A stretch of DNA of 64,000 nucleotides from Metarhizium brunneum (Eukaryota; Ascomycota; Sordariomycetes; Hypocreales; Clavicipitaceae): NCBI RefSeq assembly GCF_013426205.1, contig NC_089427.1, forward strand, positions 4,091,370 to 4,155,369. Reading direction: 5' to 3'. Made by a program: the position numbers and the translations under genes. Of the stretch, positions 42,239 through 52,499 are shown piece after piece. Every line of letters starts with the position of its first letter. Within the stretch, counting starts at the first letter, position 1. The notes beneath the pieces were generated by a model. The model worked only from the letters and a program-made list of their open reading frames with translations. It did no database searches and was not told the DNA's origin.

Positions 42239-43384
42239 TCTAGCTTCTTATCAATGCATTGGAAAACCTCAGCCATATTCCCGTCGGGTTTTCTTAGCCC
42301 TTTGCAATCCCCTGCGGCAGAGATGCAGTCCAAGACATTCTCTGGAAACTTTTCACAGTGTTTCTTAATCTCCTCTCTCAACGAGGTACCCGGCTGGAGC
42401 TCCTCTTCCCTTGCCTCAGTTATAGGCCGAGCAGTAGGATCTGGATTAGAAACCGACCCAAGATATTCCTTGATGAAGGGCATATAGCTGCCAACCTTAG
42501 TATATATCGACGGATTTTTTATGTCGAAGCTCCCCGCCAGCGCGACACCAATTAACCGTCCATCCTGGTCAATAAGAGGACCGCCGCTATCAAATCTAAA
42601 TACATTCTTGCCGTCTTCGCCGGCGCATATTTTGGTGTCTCTATTAGCTGCATCTGGAGTAACATCTGAACAGTCCTCAAGTGGGCGAACAGGAATCTCA
42701 ATCTTCTGGAGTTTATCGTCTTGGTAAACGTCGCCTTCTAAGCTTACTTGCTCACCCCTGGCCTATTTGTTAACGTCTTGTCCGGCAGTGCCAACATGAA
42801 GCTTATAGGCACTTACCAGCCTGCAGTTACTGCGATGGAATTGACCACGGGGTCCGAGTCATCTTCGGGTAGCGTTGCATATTTAATCTTGTTGCTCTCG
42901 CTCTGCTCAATTGGAGTTGACAACTTCAATATTGCAATGTCATTAACAGCAGAAGGAAAGTGACCTCTTCTTGGTGGACCTCGTTTGTAATCAGGGTGCG
43001 CCACGACGAAATCAAGCTTTCTAACAACTCCGCTCTTGCTTAGATCCTATTCATATTCTGTTAGCTATGCCAAAGTACTTCTCATCCTGGTAGCTAGAGT
43101 AGGCTGACGAATAAAAGTCAGAGCAGACCTACCTTTGTTCCTGCCCTCACGTAGTAGGCATCTCTACGGCAACGGGCAGCGGTAAGAACCGTAGTGTTGT
43201 CTAACAAAGCACCACCGCATATATGACCCGATAATCCCTCAGCCGAACTACCAATGCTAACGATGAATGGAAAATCGCCGTCCTTGGCCTCTTCTCCGCC
43301 AATAATCCTCTTGTCAACAGCGACCGCCGCTGCCGAAACAGCAGTAAGCGTGACGGCCAGTGTAATCAAAGCCTTGCGCATCAT
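42223..43384 (-). CDS. Secreted trypsin-like (S1) protein lacking the catalytic His, probable pseudo-protease
   Basis: Join on the minus strand: 43384-43133, 43046-42817, 42757-42223, giving 338 residues. Introns 43047-43132 (GTAGGT, GCTAAC, ATAG) and 42758-42816 (GTAAGT...GCCAG) keep frame and restore AGWGEQ. The protein has a signal peptide, then KR and the activation sequence IIGGEEAKDGDFPFIVSIG. The active-site segment reads LTAARC where S1 enzymes have TAAHC, so His57 is Arg. Asp102 (NDIAILKL) and Ser195 (DSGGPL) remain, though the residue before DSGG is Phe rather than Gly. A ~85-residue C-terminal extension with three Cys follows the domain. I infer a non-catalytic, possibly inhibitor- or ligand-binding, secreted protein. 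Confidence 0.87.
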
Positions 43385-45286
43385 TGCAAAAATATGGGGG
43401 CTGATGGGCTTGGAAATATATGAAAGATAGCACAGGCCAGTACTGACTTTAGATAGATGAGAATGCAGTGATTTAGATGGGCAGATTGCTGTGTTTATTC
43501 TTGTAGCTATATATATATATATTTAGATAATAATTGACTTGGACAAGACGCTTACTAATACAATGAACCATAATCCTTCAACTATGTCCCTGTTCTGATA
43601 TTAGATCTATGCACATTGCATATTGTATTTAAGCGAAATGGCTAATTCAGGCATCGAATATTGGTTGAATAAGTAGACTGGCTTGGCTTACACACATGTG
43701 ACGTGCACCCTTTGAGAAGCATCCGGCTATCCCACCTAGCCGTGTCTAATGCCAAGGAGCTGTGTATCTGTCGGACAAGGTTCTTAATTTGTAATCTCCT
43801 CGCCGGAATATTATGTGTGCTGCCGTATAACGAGTCACGGTGGAGGTACCGGCTACAGCGACTAAGACATGATTCGGTTCTGTGGGATAAAAACGGCTTC
43901 TATTATATGCTAATATTCGAGCTGCTAGAGAGATTTTAGCACGCCTACACGTGTTCTCTTCGCCATAACAGATAAAAAGACGCACGTGCTATTGCCAAGA
44001 GAGTAGGAAGCAGCAATGGGAGTTGTTGTGCTGCTGCCTTAGCATGGTAATATTTTGAAACTATATATTTCTCTGGTTTCTAGAGTTGAGGAGAGGGAAA
44101 AATTTTAAAAAATTTTCTTTAAATATGTATTATAAGAGTTACTACTATAAACTCCCCTGGTAATATAGTTAACAAACTTTAATTAAAATAAAGACAACTG
44201 TTATCAATATAACCAAAGGCCCCCATCTACAATCCGCCCAAACCTCATTGTCAGGCCACTCATAGCTCAACTTGCAAGGGTTGGAATGTAACCAAGGGCC
44301 AGTTGTCAATGACTCAATGCTAAGAAACTGCTCCCACCCGCCCGAAGCATTCACGCCCCTGCCCGTACGAGCGGGAATATAGCTGGGTCAGAAGACCGGG
44401 GCAAGTTGTAGCTGAAGCCTGAGGACCGAAATTACCATAGGCGAGATTAAGACGCGAAGAGGTATCTGGAGTTTTGGTACTTATTGTGTGTGAAGATTTT
44501 GACCCAACACCGGTGCAGCCAACAGATGGACTGTCTGACAAAGGTGGTCTGCGAGACGGCAGTCCGACAGACTAGCGATCTTCATCAGACGGACAGACCA
44601 GAGCAGGCCGTCTGTCTGGGTTGGGCTGCTATTCCAACGTCGCTATCGGTCCGCCGCCCTTTGGGTAACTGCAAGGGGCATGTCTTCTCGACGAGGCACT
44701 TCTGCAAGGGCCCGAAACCTTTCGTTACCTTTTGCCTGTTGCATGACAGTTTGCAGTGCCAGAGTATGCTAGACATTGACGCTATAATTATGGGCTGCAT
44801 AAAAGGAGCGACGGATCCTGAGTCATGCAAGTGAGGATTTGATCGTCGGTATGAAAGTGTAATTCATCGGCGTAGTTTTGAACCTGGGGCGATGTGGGGA
44901 AGATTAAGTTTTAAGGTTCGGGAAGTTTAATGGCCTGTTCAATAGGCCTGTAACTCGGCTAATCCATGTGCGATATCAGCACCTGAGTCGACATGGATTG
45001 AAACGGGCGTACCACTATTCGCTTTTCCTGGGTAGATTTACCCCCACGCATTGATGCCTTATCTATAGCATGAACTGCAGCTTTCTATTTGGCTAAATCT
45101 CTCACTTGGCCTTTATCTGTCTATATATATAGCTGTGTAAGTAGCACCTAGATCAAGAAGCCAGAAGCTTTTACTCGGGCAGGCTAAAAGAAAAAAACCT
45201 ACACTCCAGCTTCAAACCTTTATTACCTACGGTTCTTATGCATAAGACATCATTATTACCTTTACCCCAGTTATCACGCTACTATC
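43385..45286. other. Intergenic, partly AT-rich
   Basis: Includes a (TA)n run near 43510-43520, an AT-rich block at 44080-44190 and unassigned frames. A plus-strand 116-codon frame at 44484-44834 starts MCVKILTQHRC and has nine or more Cys, but no supporting family. A TATA-like run at 45123-45131 lies ~155 bp upstream of the next gene. Confidence 0.3.
45123..45131 (+). promoter_or_regulatory. TATA-like box of the 45.3-kb secreted-protein gene
   Basis: TATATATAT is located about 155 bp before ATG 45287, in an otherwise mixed sequence that becomes C/T-rich toward the start codon. The assignment rests on position and sequence alone. Confidence 0.35.
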
Positions 45287-45613
45287 ATGCTCGCCTTATC
45301 CTTATTGCTAAGTGCCGCCGCGGGTGTTAACGCGATGCTTGGCCACAAGATTGAACCCGTCGAAATCTCAAACACAACATACATTTGTCCCAACGATTGT
45401 ACCTATGGAGGTCGCTTATATCAGCGGGTGGGAAATTCGTGCCTGGACAGCGAAATTGTTGTATCGACTGATTGGGGCTCTGAAGAGTTCTATGTCTGTA
45501 AGGGGACAAGCCCTGAGGGCTGGCAAGAGCTACCCAACGACGGACATGCACCAGAGTGCGACGTTTATCAATCAACTCCCAACGACCCTGCCGATTGCGT
45601 CAGTGACAGGTGA
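45287..45613 (+). CDS. Small secreted cysteine-rich protein, effector candidate
   Basis: Intronless 108-residue protein. The leader MLALSLLLSAAAGVNA is a clean signal peptide. The mature part is acidic with six Cys (YIC, NDC, NSC, YVC, PEC, ADC), fitting three disulphides. YICPNDCTYGGRLY and EFYVCKGTSPEGWQELP look like two strands of a compact fold. No known family is recognised. Size, Cys number and location beside a secreted pseudo-protease suggest a host-interaction protein; this is inference. Confidence 0.72.
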   Translation: MLALSLLLSAAAGVNAMLGHKIEPVEISNTTYICPNDCTYGGRLYQRVGNSCLDSEIVVSTDWGSEEFYVCKGTSPEGWQELPNDGHAPECDVYQSTPNDPADCVSDR

Positions 45614-46094
45614 GGCGAAGGTGGTACAAAGATAGTACCGTGGTTGGAATTGGAAAAGATCAATACTAGAATCCGCCAACTACGAGAGCGGACAGGGAGC
45701 ACACTGTGCTATGCTTGAGATGTGCTTGTTGGTTCATCGGGCTTGAGTATTTGAGCTACGGACGCTCAACTAGCATTCCCAAAGTCAGGTCACTTATTCA
45801 AGGCAAATGCAATTATTATCTCTGGTAGCAGTACTACAATAAGAATTTCCGTATCATTCCACTCTGTCAGAAATTATGAGTCTTTTATTCTGTCCAGGCT
45901 ATCCTTAACCTGTGCTTAGTCTCAAGAGTGTTTGTAACAGACATGATAGAGACTTGGGTGAGATTCGAGGACGTGTCGGATAAAAGAGCCTTCGAAAGAC
46001 GGACATCAAGACGCTCAGCCTCTTTAACCAATGTAATCTGGATGGCTCCTACAACACCCTGGAGAGTGTCTACAAGCATCAGTCCCAGCTGGAC

Positions 46095-46436
46095 GTGTCA
46101 ATTCAAAATATATGGTTTAGAGGTTCATGGAACTGGTGGATTATATTCGAAAATCGGCTTTTTGGCCGGAAGCCTGCCGACCACCCAAGGACAAATACGC
46201 CAATAAACACGGTCAAAAAGGAGCTTCTCAGCCATTTTCGATATGCACAGCAAGTCGTTGTCTACAAGAGCTTGAAGTACGGCATCAAGAACAGGGATAC
46301 AAGACTCGTTAATCGGGTTATTGCTGTCTGTCGCTTTTACTTCAAGGGAACTGGACTGTCAAACTACGTAATCGAAACGCTCTATTTGAAGCGGCTAATA
46401 AATTTAAAGGTATTTTACCTCATCCCAATACATTGA
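46095..46436 (+). pseudogene. Fragment resembling a fungal DUF6589 / transposon-associated ORF
   Basis: The frame includes LKYGIKNRDTRLVNRVIAVC and FYFKGTGLSNYVIETLYLKR. The pattern of a Tyr-Gly-(I/M)-Lys segment, a C-x2-F-x-G-(T/S)-G turn and YxxExLYLKRL recalls DUF6589 proteins, often encoded in repetitive fungal DNA. An overlapping frame just upstream has a similar coding feel, which implies frameshifts. The assignment is from memory of the pattern and tentative. Confidence 0.35.
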
Positions 46437-46664
46437 AATACTTAATAGCTAGTATTAAGTAAACGTATGAGTAAACGTATGTAATTGCAAAACCAATCTG
46501 CCCAGCCCATCTCACGTCCAGCCATGGAGCATGCACCACATTTTGTCAAGTCAGAACCGTATTATATAAGAGTTCCAAGGAGTTTCATTGCTTCCAAGTA
46601 TTATATGCTATCAAATTATGCCTTCATGTCTCATTCTAGTTTGCTTTTTCAGGCGACACAACAT

Positions 46665-47955
46665 CTACCTGCGCGCCTCAAAGGGAGTCTCATAAGGCAC
46701 CTCGGCCTGGGGCGTAATGCGAGCCAGGTGACGTCGCTGGCCGTCCTCCCAGTCCACAAGGGCCGTGTGCTGGGTAACTCTATTGTCCCAAATGACAACG
46801 GTGCCCTCCTCCCACTTCACTCTAGCCTGAAAGTCGGCACCATATGCCAAGTGGTCATATAGGAACTTGAGAATGGCATCCGATTCTTCCCTCTTCAGGC
46901 CTAGAATCTCCCGCGTGACTATGGATGTGCCAGTTAGCTGGTGTTTCAGGGGCAGCAGCTGCCTCGGTTGCCAGGTTGACTTACACTGAGGGTTGATGTA
47001 GAGCGCCTTCTCACCCGTGGCAGGATGAGTTCGCACAATGGGATGGTCGTTGACCACGGGCTCCCGTCGCTTGATGCTGTTTCTGGCCGCGGCGGCGTTG
47101 ACTTGTTCAATGCCGGAGTGGGTTGCTCGCAGGCCATGCAGACGCTCCTGGAACAGTGGGCTGAGACGATTGTAAGCCTGGACGGCATCGACAAAGAGAG
47201 TGTCGCCGCCAGTCTCTGGCTTGTTGAGGATATATAGGAAAGTTGTGCCAGGGGGCTGCTTCTCATACGACACGTCCGAATGCCAGGCCACGGAACTGGT
47301 TCGGGCTTCAAAGAACTGAGCAGCTCCCTTGTCACCCTCGCCACGGTGCACAAGGTGAACCTCGGGATATCCCTCAGGGGCACCCGATGTGGGGTGGATG
47401 TGGTGACGGCCAAAATACTCGCCATACTTCAAGGCGTCTGGGATGGAGAGGTCGGCAAAGTCTTGGTTTCTGAAGGCAACAACCTTGCGCTTGGCGATAT
47501 AGTGAGCCAGCTCATCCTTGCCCGCGTTGCTGAGTGAGGAGAGTTGGATACCGGAGACTTCCGAGCCAATAGTTGGTGTGAGTTGTGTGACCTTGGTTCC
47601 CTCAGGAAAGAGGTTGGGGTATGATGTGTCGGCGTCCTTGCCGTGCTCGTAGTGTTGGAAAGGCTCTAGGGGGCCCCATTTCTGCTCCCTGTTCCAGGTA
47701 GGGAGGTAGTGAGGGTACTGTGAAGAAATTCTGTTAGTATATATATTGTAAAGGAGATACACAGGTCATGTCACGGTACGTGATGGCAAGTAGAGACCTT
47801 CATACCTTGGCACCGTTACCACCCTTCTTTCCAGTCTCGACATCGCGGTCCACGTTGTAAGGGTCAATCTCTTTATACTGTCCCAGGTTAAGTTTGTACG
47901 TTGGGCGAGGCTTGGCCTCCTCGGTGGCTGTGGTAGTAATTGCGGAAGGTGCCAT
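46665..47955 (-). CDS. TauD-type alpha-ketoglutarate-dependent (taurine/sulphonate) dioxygenase
   Basis: Join on the minus strand: 47955-47806 and 47717-46665, giving 400 residues. Intron 47718-47805 (GTATGA, ACTAAC branch, CACAG) is phase 0. The iron site is visible: VAWHSDVSYE supplies His and Asp, and QHTALVDW the distal His, followed by RRHLARITP with the 2-oxoglutarate-binding Arg. Fungal relatives hydroxylate taurine or other alkyl-sulphonates, releasing sulphite and aldehyde, and serve sulphur acquisition. The protein has no signal peptide and should be cytosolic. An upstream in-frame ATG (48072) would add 39 residues and is less likely. Sulphur-limitation control is known for this family but not demonstrable here. 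Confidence 0.9.
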
Positions 47956-49547
47956 GTTTGTATGCTGAAAACGTAGCCTGTTTGTCTCCTGTCTTGATCG
48001 ATAAACGACTCGTCGGACAGCATGAACAACGGACTCAGAGTTCCTTATATACTTGACTGCTCTGGGGGCCAACCCCGCTATATCTCCCTGACGCCAGATA
48101 TTGCGAAATTATGCACGGTTACTGCAGTAGATGGCTTAGCCATCAGATCCTCCCCGGAATGTGATGCAGCTGACGGTATTTGGAAAGTCCCAAGTCAACA
48201 CTAACATAATGGCTTGCAGTTTACACTTGAATACTGTTAGTGGATACACCAAGGCACGATCCCCGTTGACGTGATGATGGTGCCGATCACGTCACCTCAC
48301 CCGATTCTTGCAAGTCTAACGCTGCATGATGCCCAGACATGCAAGCACGCAATTTTGACCGGGCAAGACCTAATTCGTTTCGATGCATCAAATGAGAAGG
48401 TCTTAGACGTCGGTGTGTATCAGTCATGTCATGCCATGTCACACTGTGCCGTTGTCGGAGAGCAGCGGCGTGCAGGATCTGGAACCGCGTCTAGGAATCT
48501 TGCTGGACGGGCTCTGAGTTTGGACCAATTCCCCCAGGCATCAGTTGCAATATTATGAGGATAGATTGGCCCACATACGGAGTAGAGGGCGCGTCATCGG
48601 AATTTCTTTTCTCATGCAACGCCCCTCATCAATGGAAACTGGCTGTTCTCACGTAATCTAGGGGCACCTCTCGGACACGGGCAATGAGCCCGAAAATATT
48701 CGGCAAGCGCAATACATAATATGTGAATGTTTGCATCAAAAAGAGAAATTCATGGAAATGAGCAAGTGGTAGGTATCCTAGGTGATATTTACACTTTGCA
48801 CACCCGAGTCAAAAAGACCAATGGATCTTGGACGCCCAGAAAGATTGGAGAGATGATGCCGGTCGCAACCATCGCTTAACGAAAAGGAGGCCTCGGAAGT
48901 TTCCGAATTCAAATGTGAGACACTGTCAAAACGGAAATCGCCGTTTAATATGGCGTGCCAATGGCGAGGCGTTCCAGTAACAGGTTGTGGCGGAGAGGTC
49001 TGCAGCCGCCATCTTGGCAATTCATCACGCGATACTAGCGACTTGACAAGTGGTGTTTCGTCGAGGTAGATCATCACTAGAGCCTGCAGGAGAAGCCTTG
49101 GAAGGTTCCCTGGCGACTTCTCGAAGGCGTGACGAGGAACACGAAACACGGTATCGTATTGGAGGACAGCATTTCGTTTTTTTACTGTGAAGACAATCGC
49201 TGGTATCTACGGGCAGTTAGTTGGCCCAGGTAATGTGTCGTGTATATTGAGAACAACCAGACTCTTATTACGAAGCCATACGCCAAATACCTGGGTACTT
49301 CAGTGTCTAAACATTAATACTCAGCCGGGTGTTTGTATGACAAATGGCCGCCATCGCTGTTCAACTCTCCAACGCCACGGAAGCTTGACTCATCAATCCC
49401 CACACTGTTGCCCCGTCTGTCAGCAAGTCAGCTACGGAGTACAGAGCGCGAATCTGGGGTGAGGGGGGATAAAACTGAGATGGTGGCCACGTATGCAGAG
49501 GCGACCGGCAAGCCCGCCCAGGTGAAGAACTCCCATACAGCGCCAAC
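47956..49547. other. Intergenic, no gene supported
   Basis: About 1.6 kb. It holds the dioxygenase promoter at left and the HD-hydratase promoter at right. A 123-codon minus-strand frame at 48778-49149 has no recognised features and is left uncalled. Confidence 0.35.
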
Positions 49548-50243
49548 ATGGAAAGGAGCGAGGCCGAGGTTGTCCTGCCGCCAGAGGTGCTAGCTAGAAT
49601 CCCCCAAACGACGCTCTGCTCGAGCGCCTTGGGCCTTGCATGGCAGACGGTGCAACGGCCCGTCTTCAATCACTCGATCCGGGTGTTTTTCGCGGCCCAG
49701 TGGTTGGCCGAGAAGGAAGGCTCGGAATGGGCGCAACCCGACAATTTGCCTCTCCTCTTTGTCGCCTGCGTCTGCCATGACCTGGGAACCAGCGACAACT
49801 TCAACGGACCCCAGCGATTCGAGGTGGAAGGCGCAGATGCCGCCCAGCATCACTGCCAATCTCACGGCATCTCGGAGCAAGACAGCCGCAAGGTTTGGAC
49901 CGCCATTGCTGTTCACACCAGCCCCGGCATTGCGGAGAGAATTGACCCATTCTCCCGACTGGTTCGGTATGGCGTCATGATGGACTTTTCACTGGCAGTA
50001 CGAGCCGAGGTTGGGGCCGACGACTTGTTTGTTGAGCTCGAAAAGACGCTCCCCAGATTGGACATTGAGCGGGTTTTGGCAGATGCCGTGGTCAACCAAG
50101 CAAACGAGGTAGAGACCAGCCAGCATACAGATAACAAGAGCTGGTTCTCAACTCACAAATTCCCAATCGCTAGTTGGCCGGGTATATTGCTTCGAGCCCG
50201 TTTGCAGAACCCAGACCATGTAGGGAGGAACCCGGCCTTTTAA
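49548..50243 (+). CDS. HD-domain cyanamide hydratase-like protein (DDI2 type)
   Basis: Intronless 231-residue protein. FNHSIRVFF (His near residue 41) and VCHDLGTSDNF (His-Asp near residue 77) form the HD-domain metal-binding pattern. HHCQSHGISEQDSRKVWTAIAVHTSPGIAERIDP follows as in fungal cyanamide hydratases and yeast Ddi2/Ddi3. Such enzymes hydrate cyanamide to urea or act on related nitriles with a zinc or iron centre. Length is normal. No signal peptide is present. Whether cyanamide is the physiological substrate is unknown for most fungal homologues. Confidence 0.86.
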   Translation: MERSEAEVVLPPEVLARIPQTTLCSSALGLAWQTVQRPVFNHSIRVFFAAQWLAEKEGSEWAQPDNLPLLFVACVCHDLGTSDNFNGPQRFEVEGADAAQHHCQSHGISEQDSRKVWTAIAVHTSPGIAERIDPFSRLVRYGVMMDFSLAVRAEVGADDLFVELEKTLPRLDIERVLADAVVNQANEVETSQHTDNKSWFSTHKFPIASWPGILLRARLQNPDHVGRNPAF

Positions 50244-51004
50244 AGTATTGGAAACTATATAATAAGTTGGGGAAATAGTTGAAGTTATGTAATAAATGGC
50301 CGTCTCCGCATTTGCCAGAGAAGAAACCGCGATACAAGTCTCACAGGCACAACCACAAGTTACGTCCGTCCGTGACCGCAGTGTGCGGTTTCCGACTTGA
50401 CAGGCACAAGGAAACAATTTAACTACCCTTTTCTATCCGTACGTAATACTCAGCTTATAAGTATGCCCTTTTAGAATTGGCTCACGACAGAGACCTTGAT
50501 ATCCATGACTCGTTGACAATTATCGCACGTTAGTTATAGAGTTTTTATAGATTGCGATTTTTGTATTATGAATAACAGCCATAGATCGAATCGACTAGTG
50601 GGATTGGTCCCTGATGAAATCCAACCAGCTGCGTCGCTGAGGCCTCTTTTACACTTGATTGTTGATGGACGATGTAATTTGAGTTGTTGGCTAGCCTCTT
50701 GACTTATCGTATACGAGGTATTGAATTGATTGAAGGCACTGAGCCCTAGCTCCCCCTGATCTTATGCTATCCGCAAAACCCGGAGGTTTCAAGCTACCTC
50801 TATGACTCGGCACAAAAAGATATTAAAACTCCTAGCTGATAATGTTTCACGTATACGTAGCTTATTTAGAGGTGTCATGGCAAGCCAAGTATAGAAAGTG
50901 ACTTATTATTCTATATATTCTAATAGCATCTAGTTCTTATTTTGTATAATCTACATTCTAACAAACCTTTCTACTACTATTATTACTATTACTCGGTCTT
51001 AAAA
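50244..51004. other. Intergenic, AT-leaning
   Basis: Contains no supportable ORF. TA-rich sequence near 50910-50950 may include the TATA region of the effector-like gene at 51005. Confidence 0.35.
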
Positions 51005-51504
51005 ATGAGGGCTCACATAGTCTCAGCCTCCCTCCTTATTCGTCTGGCCTTGGGTAGTCCACAGGCTGTTCCATCCGGATGTCCCCAAGGAGGAAGGGCA
51101 ATTCCCGGACCTCGAGGGACGTTCTGCATTGGAACGAATGGCGAATTTCTGGGGCCTGCCAACGTGCCAAACCAGCAGACAGGTCAACCGCAACTGGGTC
51201 AGCAACCAGGTCAACAGCGGCCAGGCCAACCGTAAACAGGTCAACCGCAACTAGGCCAGCGACCGGGCCAACAGTTAACTGCCAAAGAGAAACAAGAGAA
51301 ACTACGTCAGCAACTAGCTGCGCAACCAAGATTTTGTAGTGAATATGGACTAGTAAGTAGGATACAATTTAATACGGCTTAAGGCCTGCATAAGAATATT
51401 GATGCTAATCAGTTTTTGAATATAAGTCATGCAATAAACTCCGAGGCTGTGAAAATCTCGTTACGGGAGCAAATGGTTGTCTTGACTGTCCCCCGGGCTG
51501 CTAG
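51005..51504 (+). pseudogene. Small secreted Gln/Pro-repeat protein with C-terminal Cys module (family member 2), one internal stop
   Basis: ATG 51005 gives a signal peptide (MRAHIVSASLLIRLALG) and a Cys-containing segment (GCPQGG...FCIG). A GQP/GQQ-type repeat region is interrupted by TAA at 51233-51235 where the repeat pattern expects CAA (Gln), a C-to-T change. The frame continues KEKQEKLRQQLAAQPRFC to a GTAAGT donor at 51353. A phase-0 intron (51353-51426) ends TGCTAATC-GTTTTTGAATATAAG. Exon 2 (51427-51504) is SCNKLRGCENLVTGANGC and then C...C, stop TAG. This matches the plan of the 27.9-kb gene. Alternatively a small intron could remove the stop, but the flanking repeat sequence argues for nonsense. 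Confidence 0.68.
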
Positions 51505-51870
51505 TTGTTTTAGCGTGGGAAGTATTTATCGATGTCGTCTTGAAAGGTGTATTCAACATGAGCCAGGGGCCTGGAGCCTTCAATAGAAATGTCGCCTTGC
51601 GCAGTTTTCGTACTACCTATAATAAATTTGGTAACTCTCGTTAAATGTCAACCCATTTATATGAGGAAAAAACGTTCATTTTGGCCTTGGTTTGACCACT
51701 TTCGGGGCATTGTGGTAGTCTTCTTTATTTTTCCTTTACAACGAGGTACTAGCCCCGGCAAATTCCTTCAACTATTTGCTCTAGAAGAAAGTCTCTATAT
51801 TTGTTACATCTCGGAATTCGGTCATTGGTGCCGTATGGGTTCCGGAATCGACTTGATCTGCCACATTTGG
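51505..51870. other. Intergenic
   Basis: No supportable gene. A 98-codon frame at 51589-51885 runs into the solo LTR and has no features. Confidence 0.35.
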
Positions 51871-52060
51871 TGTGACAAGGGCTAGAGGCTTGGAGCATTT
51901 ACTCAATTCATCTAATAACAGTCTTTGGTATCAAAGGTCCTTGGTTTTCCTCAAGGCCTTGAGGGACCAAAGATCTCTATTTATACAAGAAGTCGGTGAG
52001 GACCTTCTGCCCTAATCCCGTGACCGTAGCCCTTGTGTAACCGGCCTTTTCCGTGTGACA
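51871..52060 (+). repeat. Solo LTR, copy 2, with perfect 5-bp target-site duplication
   Basis: A 190-bp relative of 9632-9826 starting TGTGACAAGGGC and ending CCGTGTGACA. TTTGG flanks both sides (51866-51870 and 52061-52065). The central block AACAGTCTTTGGTATCAAAG and the CGTAGCCCTTGTGTAACC block are identical in the two copies. No internal retroelement sequence is present. Confidence 0.87.
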
Positions 52061-52499
52061 TTTGGCATAGCCTGTGGAAGGTCAATGGTGTACTCGGTAC
52101 CCAGCCATGCCATCAACTGGCATCAATTGATGTCTGCGCATGTGGTCTTTCTAAACACGCTGCTGGCACAGTTACCCACTGAGGTTTCAGGTTGTATCGG
52201 CAAGACGAATCTTTGCACTTGAATCGGTCACGAGCATCCCATTTACCTCGGCACCAGAGTGTGGTAGTTGGACAATTGGACAGCTAAAATGAGCGCACTT
52301 AGTCTGGCATGCTTTCCTGGGGACCATGTACGCATCGCACTGCGCTAATCGTTACCCTCTTCGGGTCTGGTGGTTTCGTTGTCGCATGGTTGGGCGACAA
52401 AGGTTGCACAAAGAATGCGACCTTGGGCCAAACACTGTCTCGGTCCTCGACCCCTCACCGACTTCAATTTGAAGATTTCAGTAACCCTTATCGCTCATC
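52061..52499. other. Intergenic / promoter of sugar transporter
   Basis: Separates the solo LTR from ATG 52500. No coding feature is seen; the LTR lies ~440 bp upstream of the transporter start, so an effect on its expression is possible. Confidence 0.35.

Noticed and set aside
44484..44834. 116-codon Cys-containing plus-strand frame
   Set aside because: Interesting Cys content, but no signal peptide, no regular spacing and no homologous pattern; kept only as a note in the intergenic entry.
48778..49149. 123-codon minus-strand frame
   Set aside because: No recognisable feature; flanked by promoters of two real genes.
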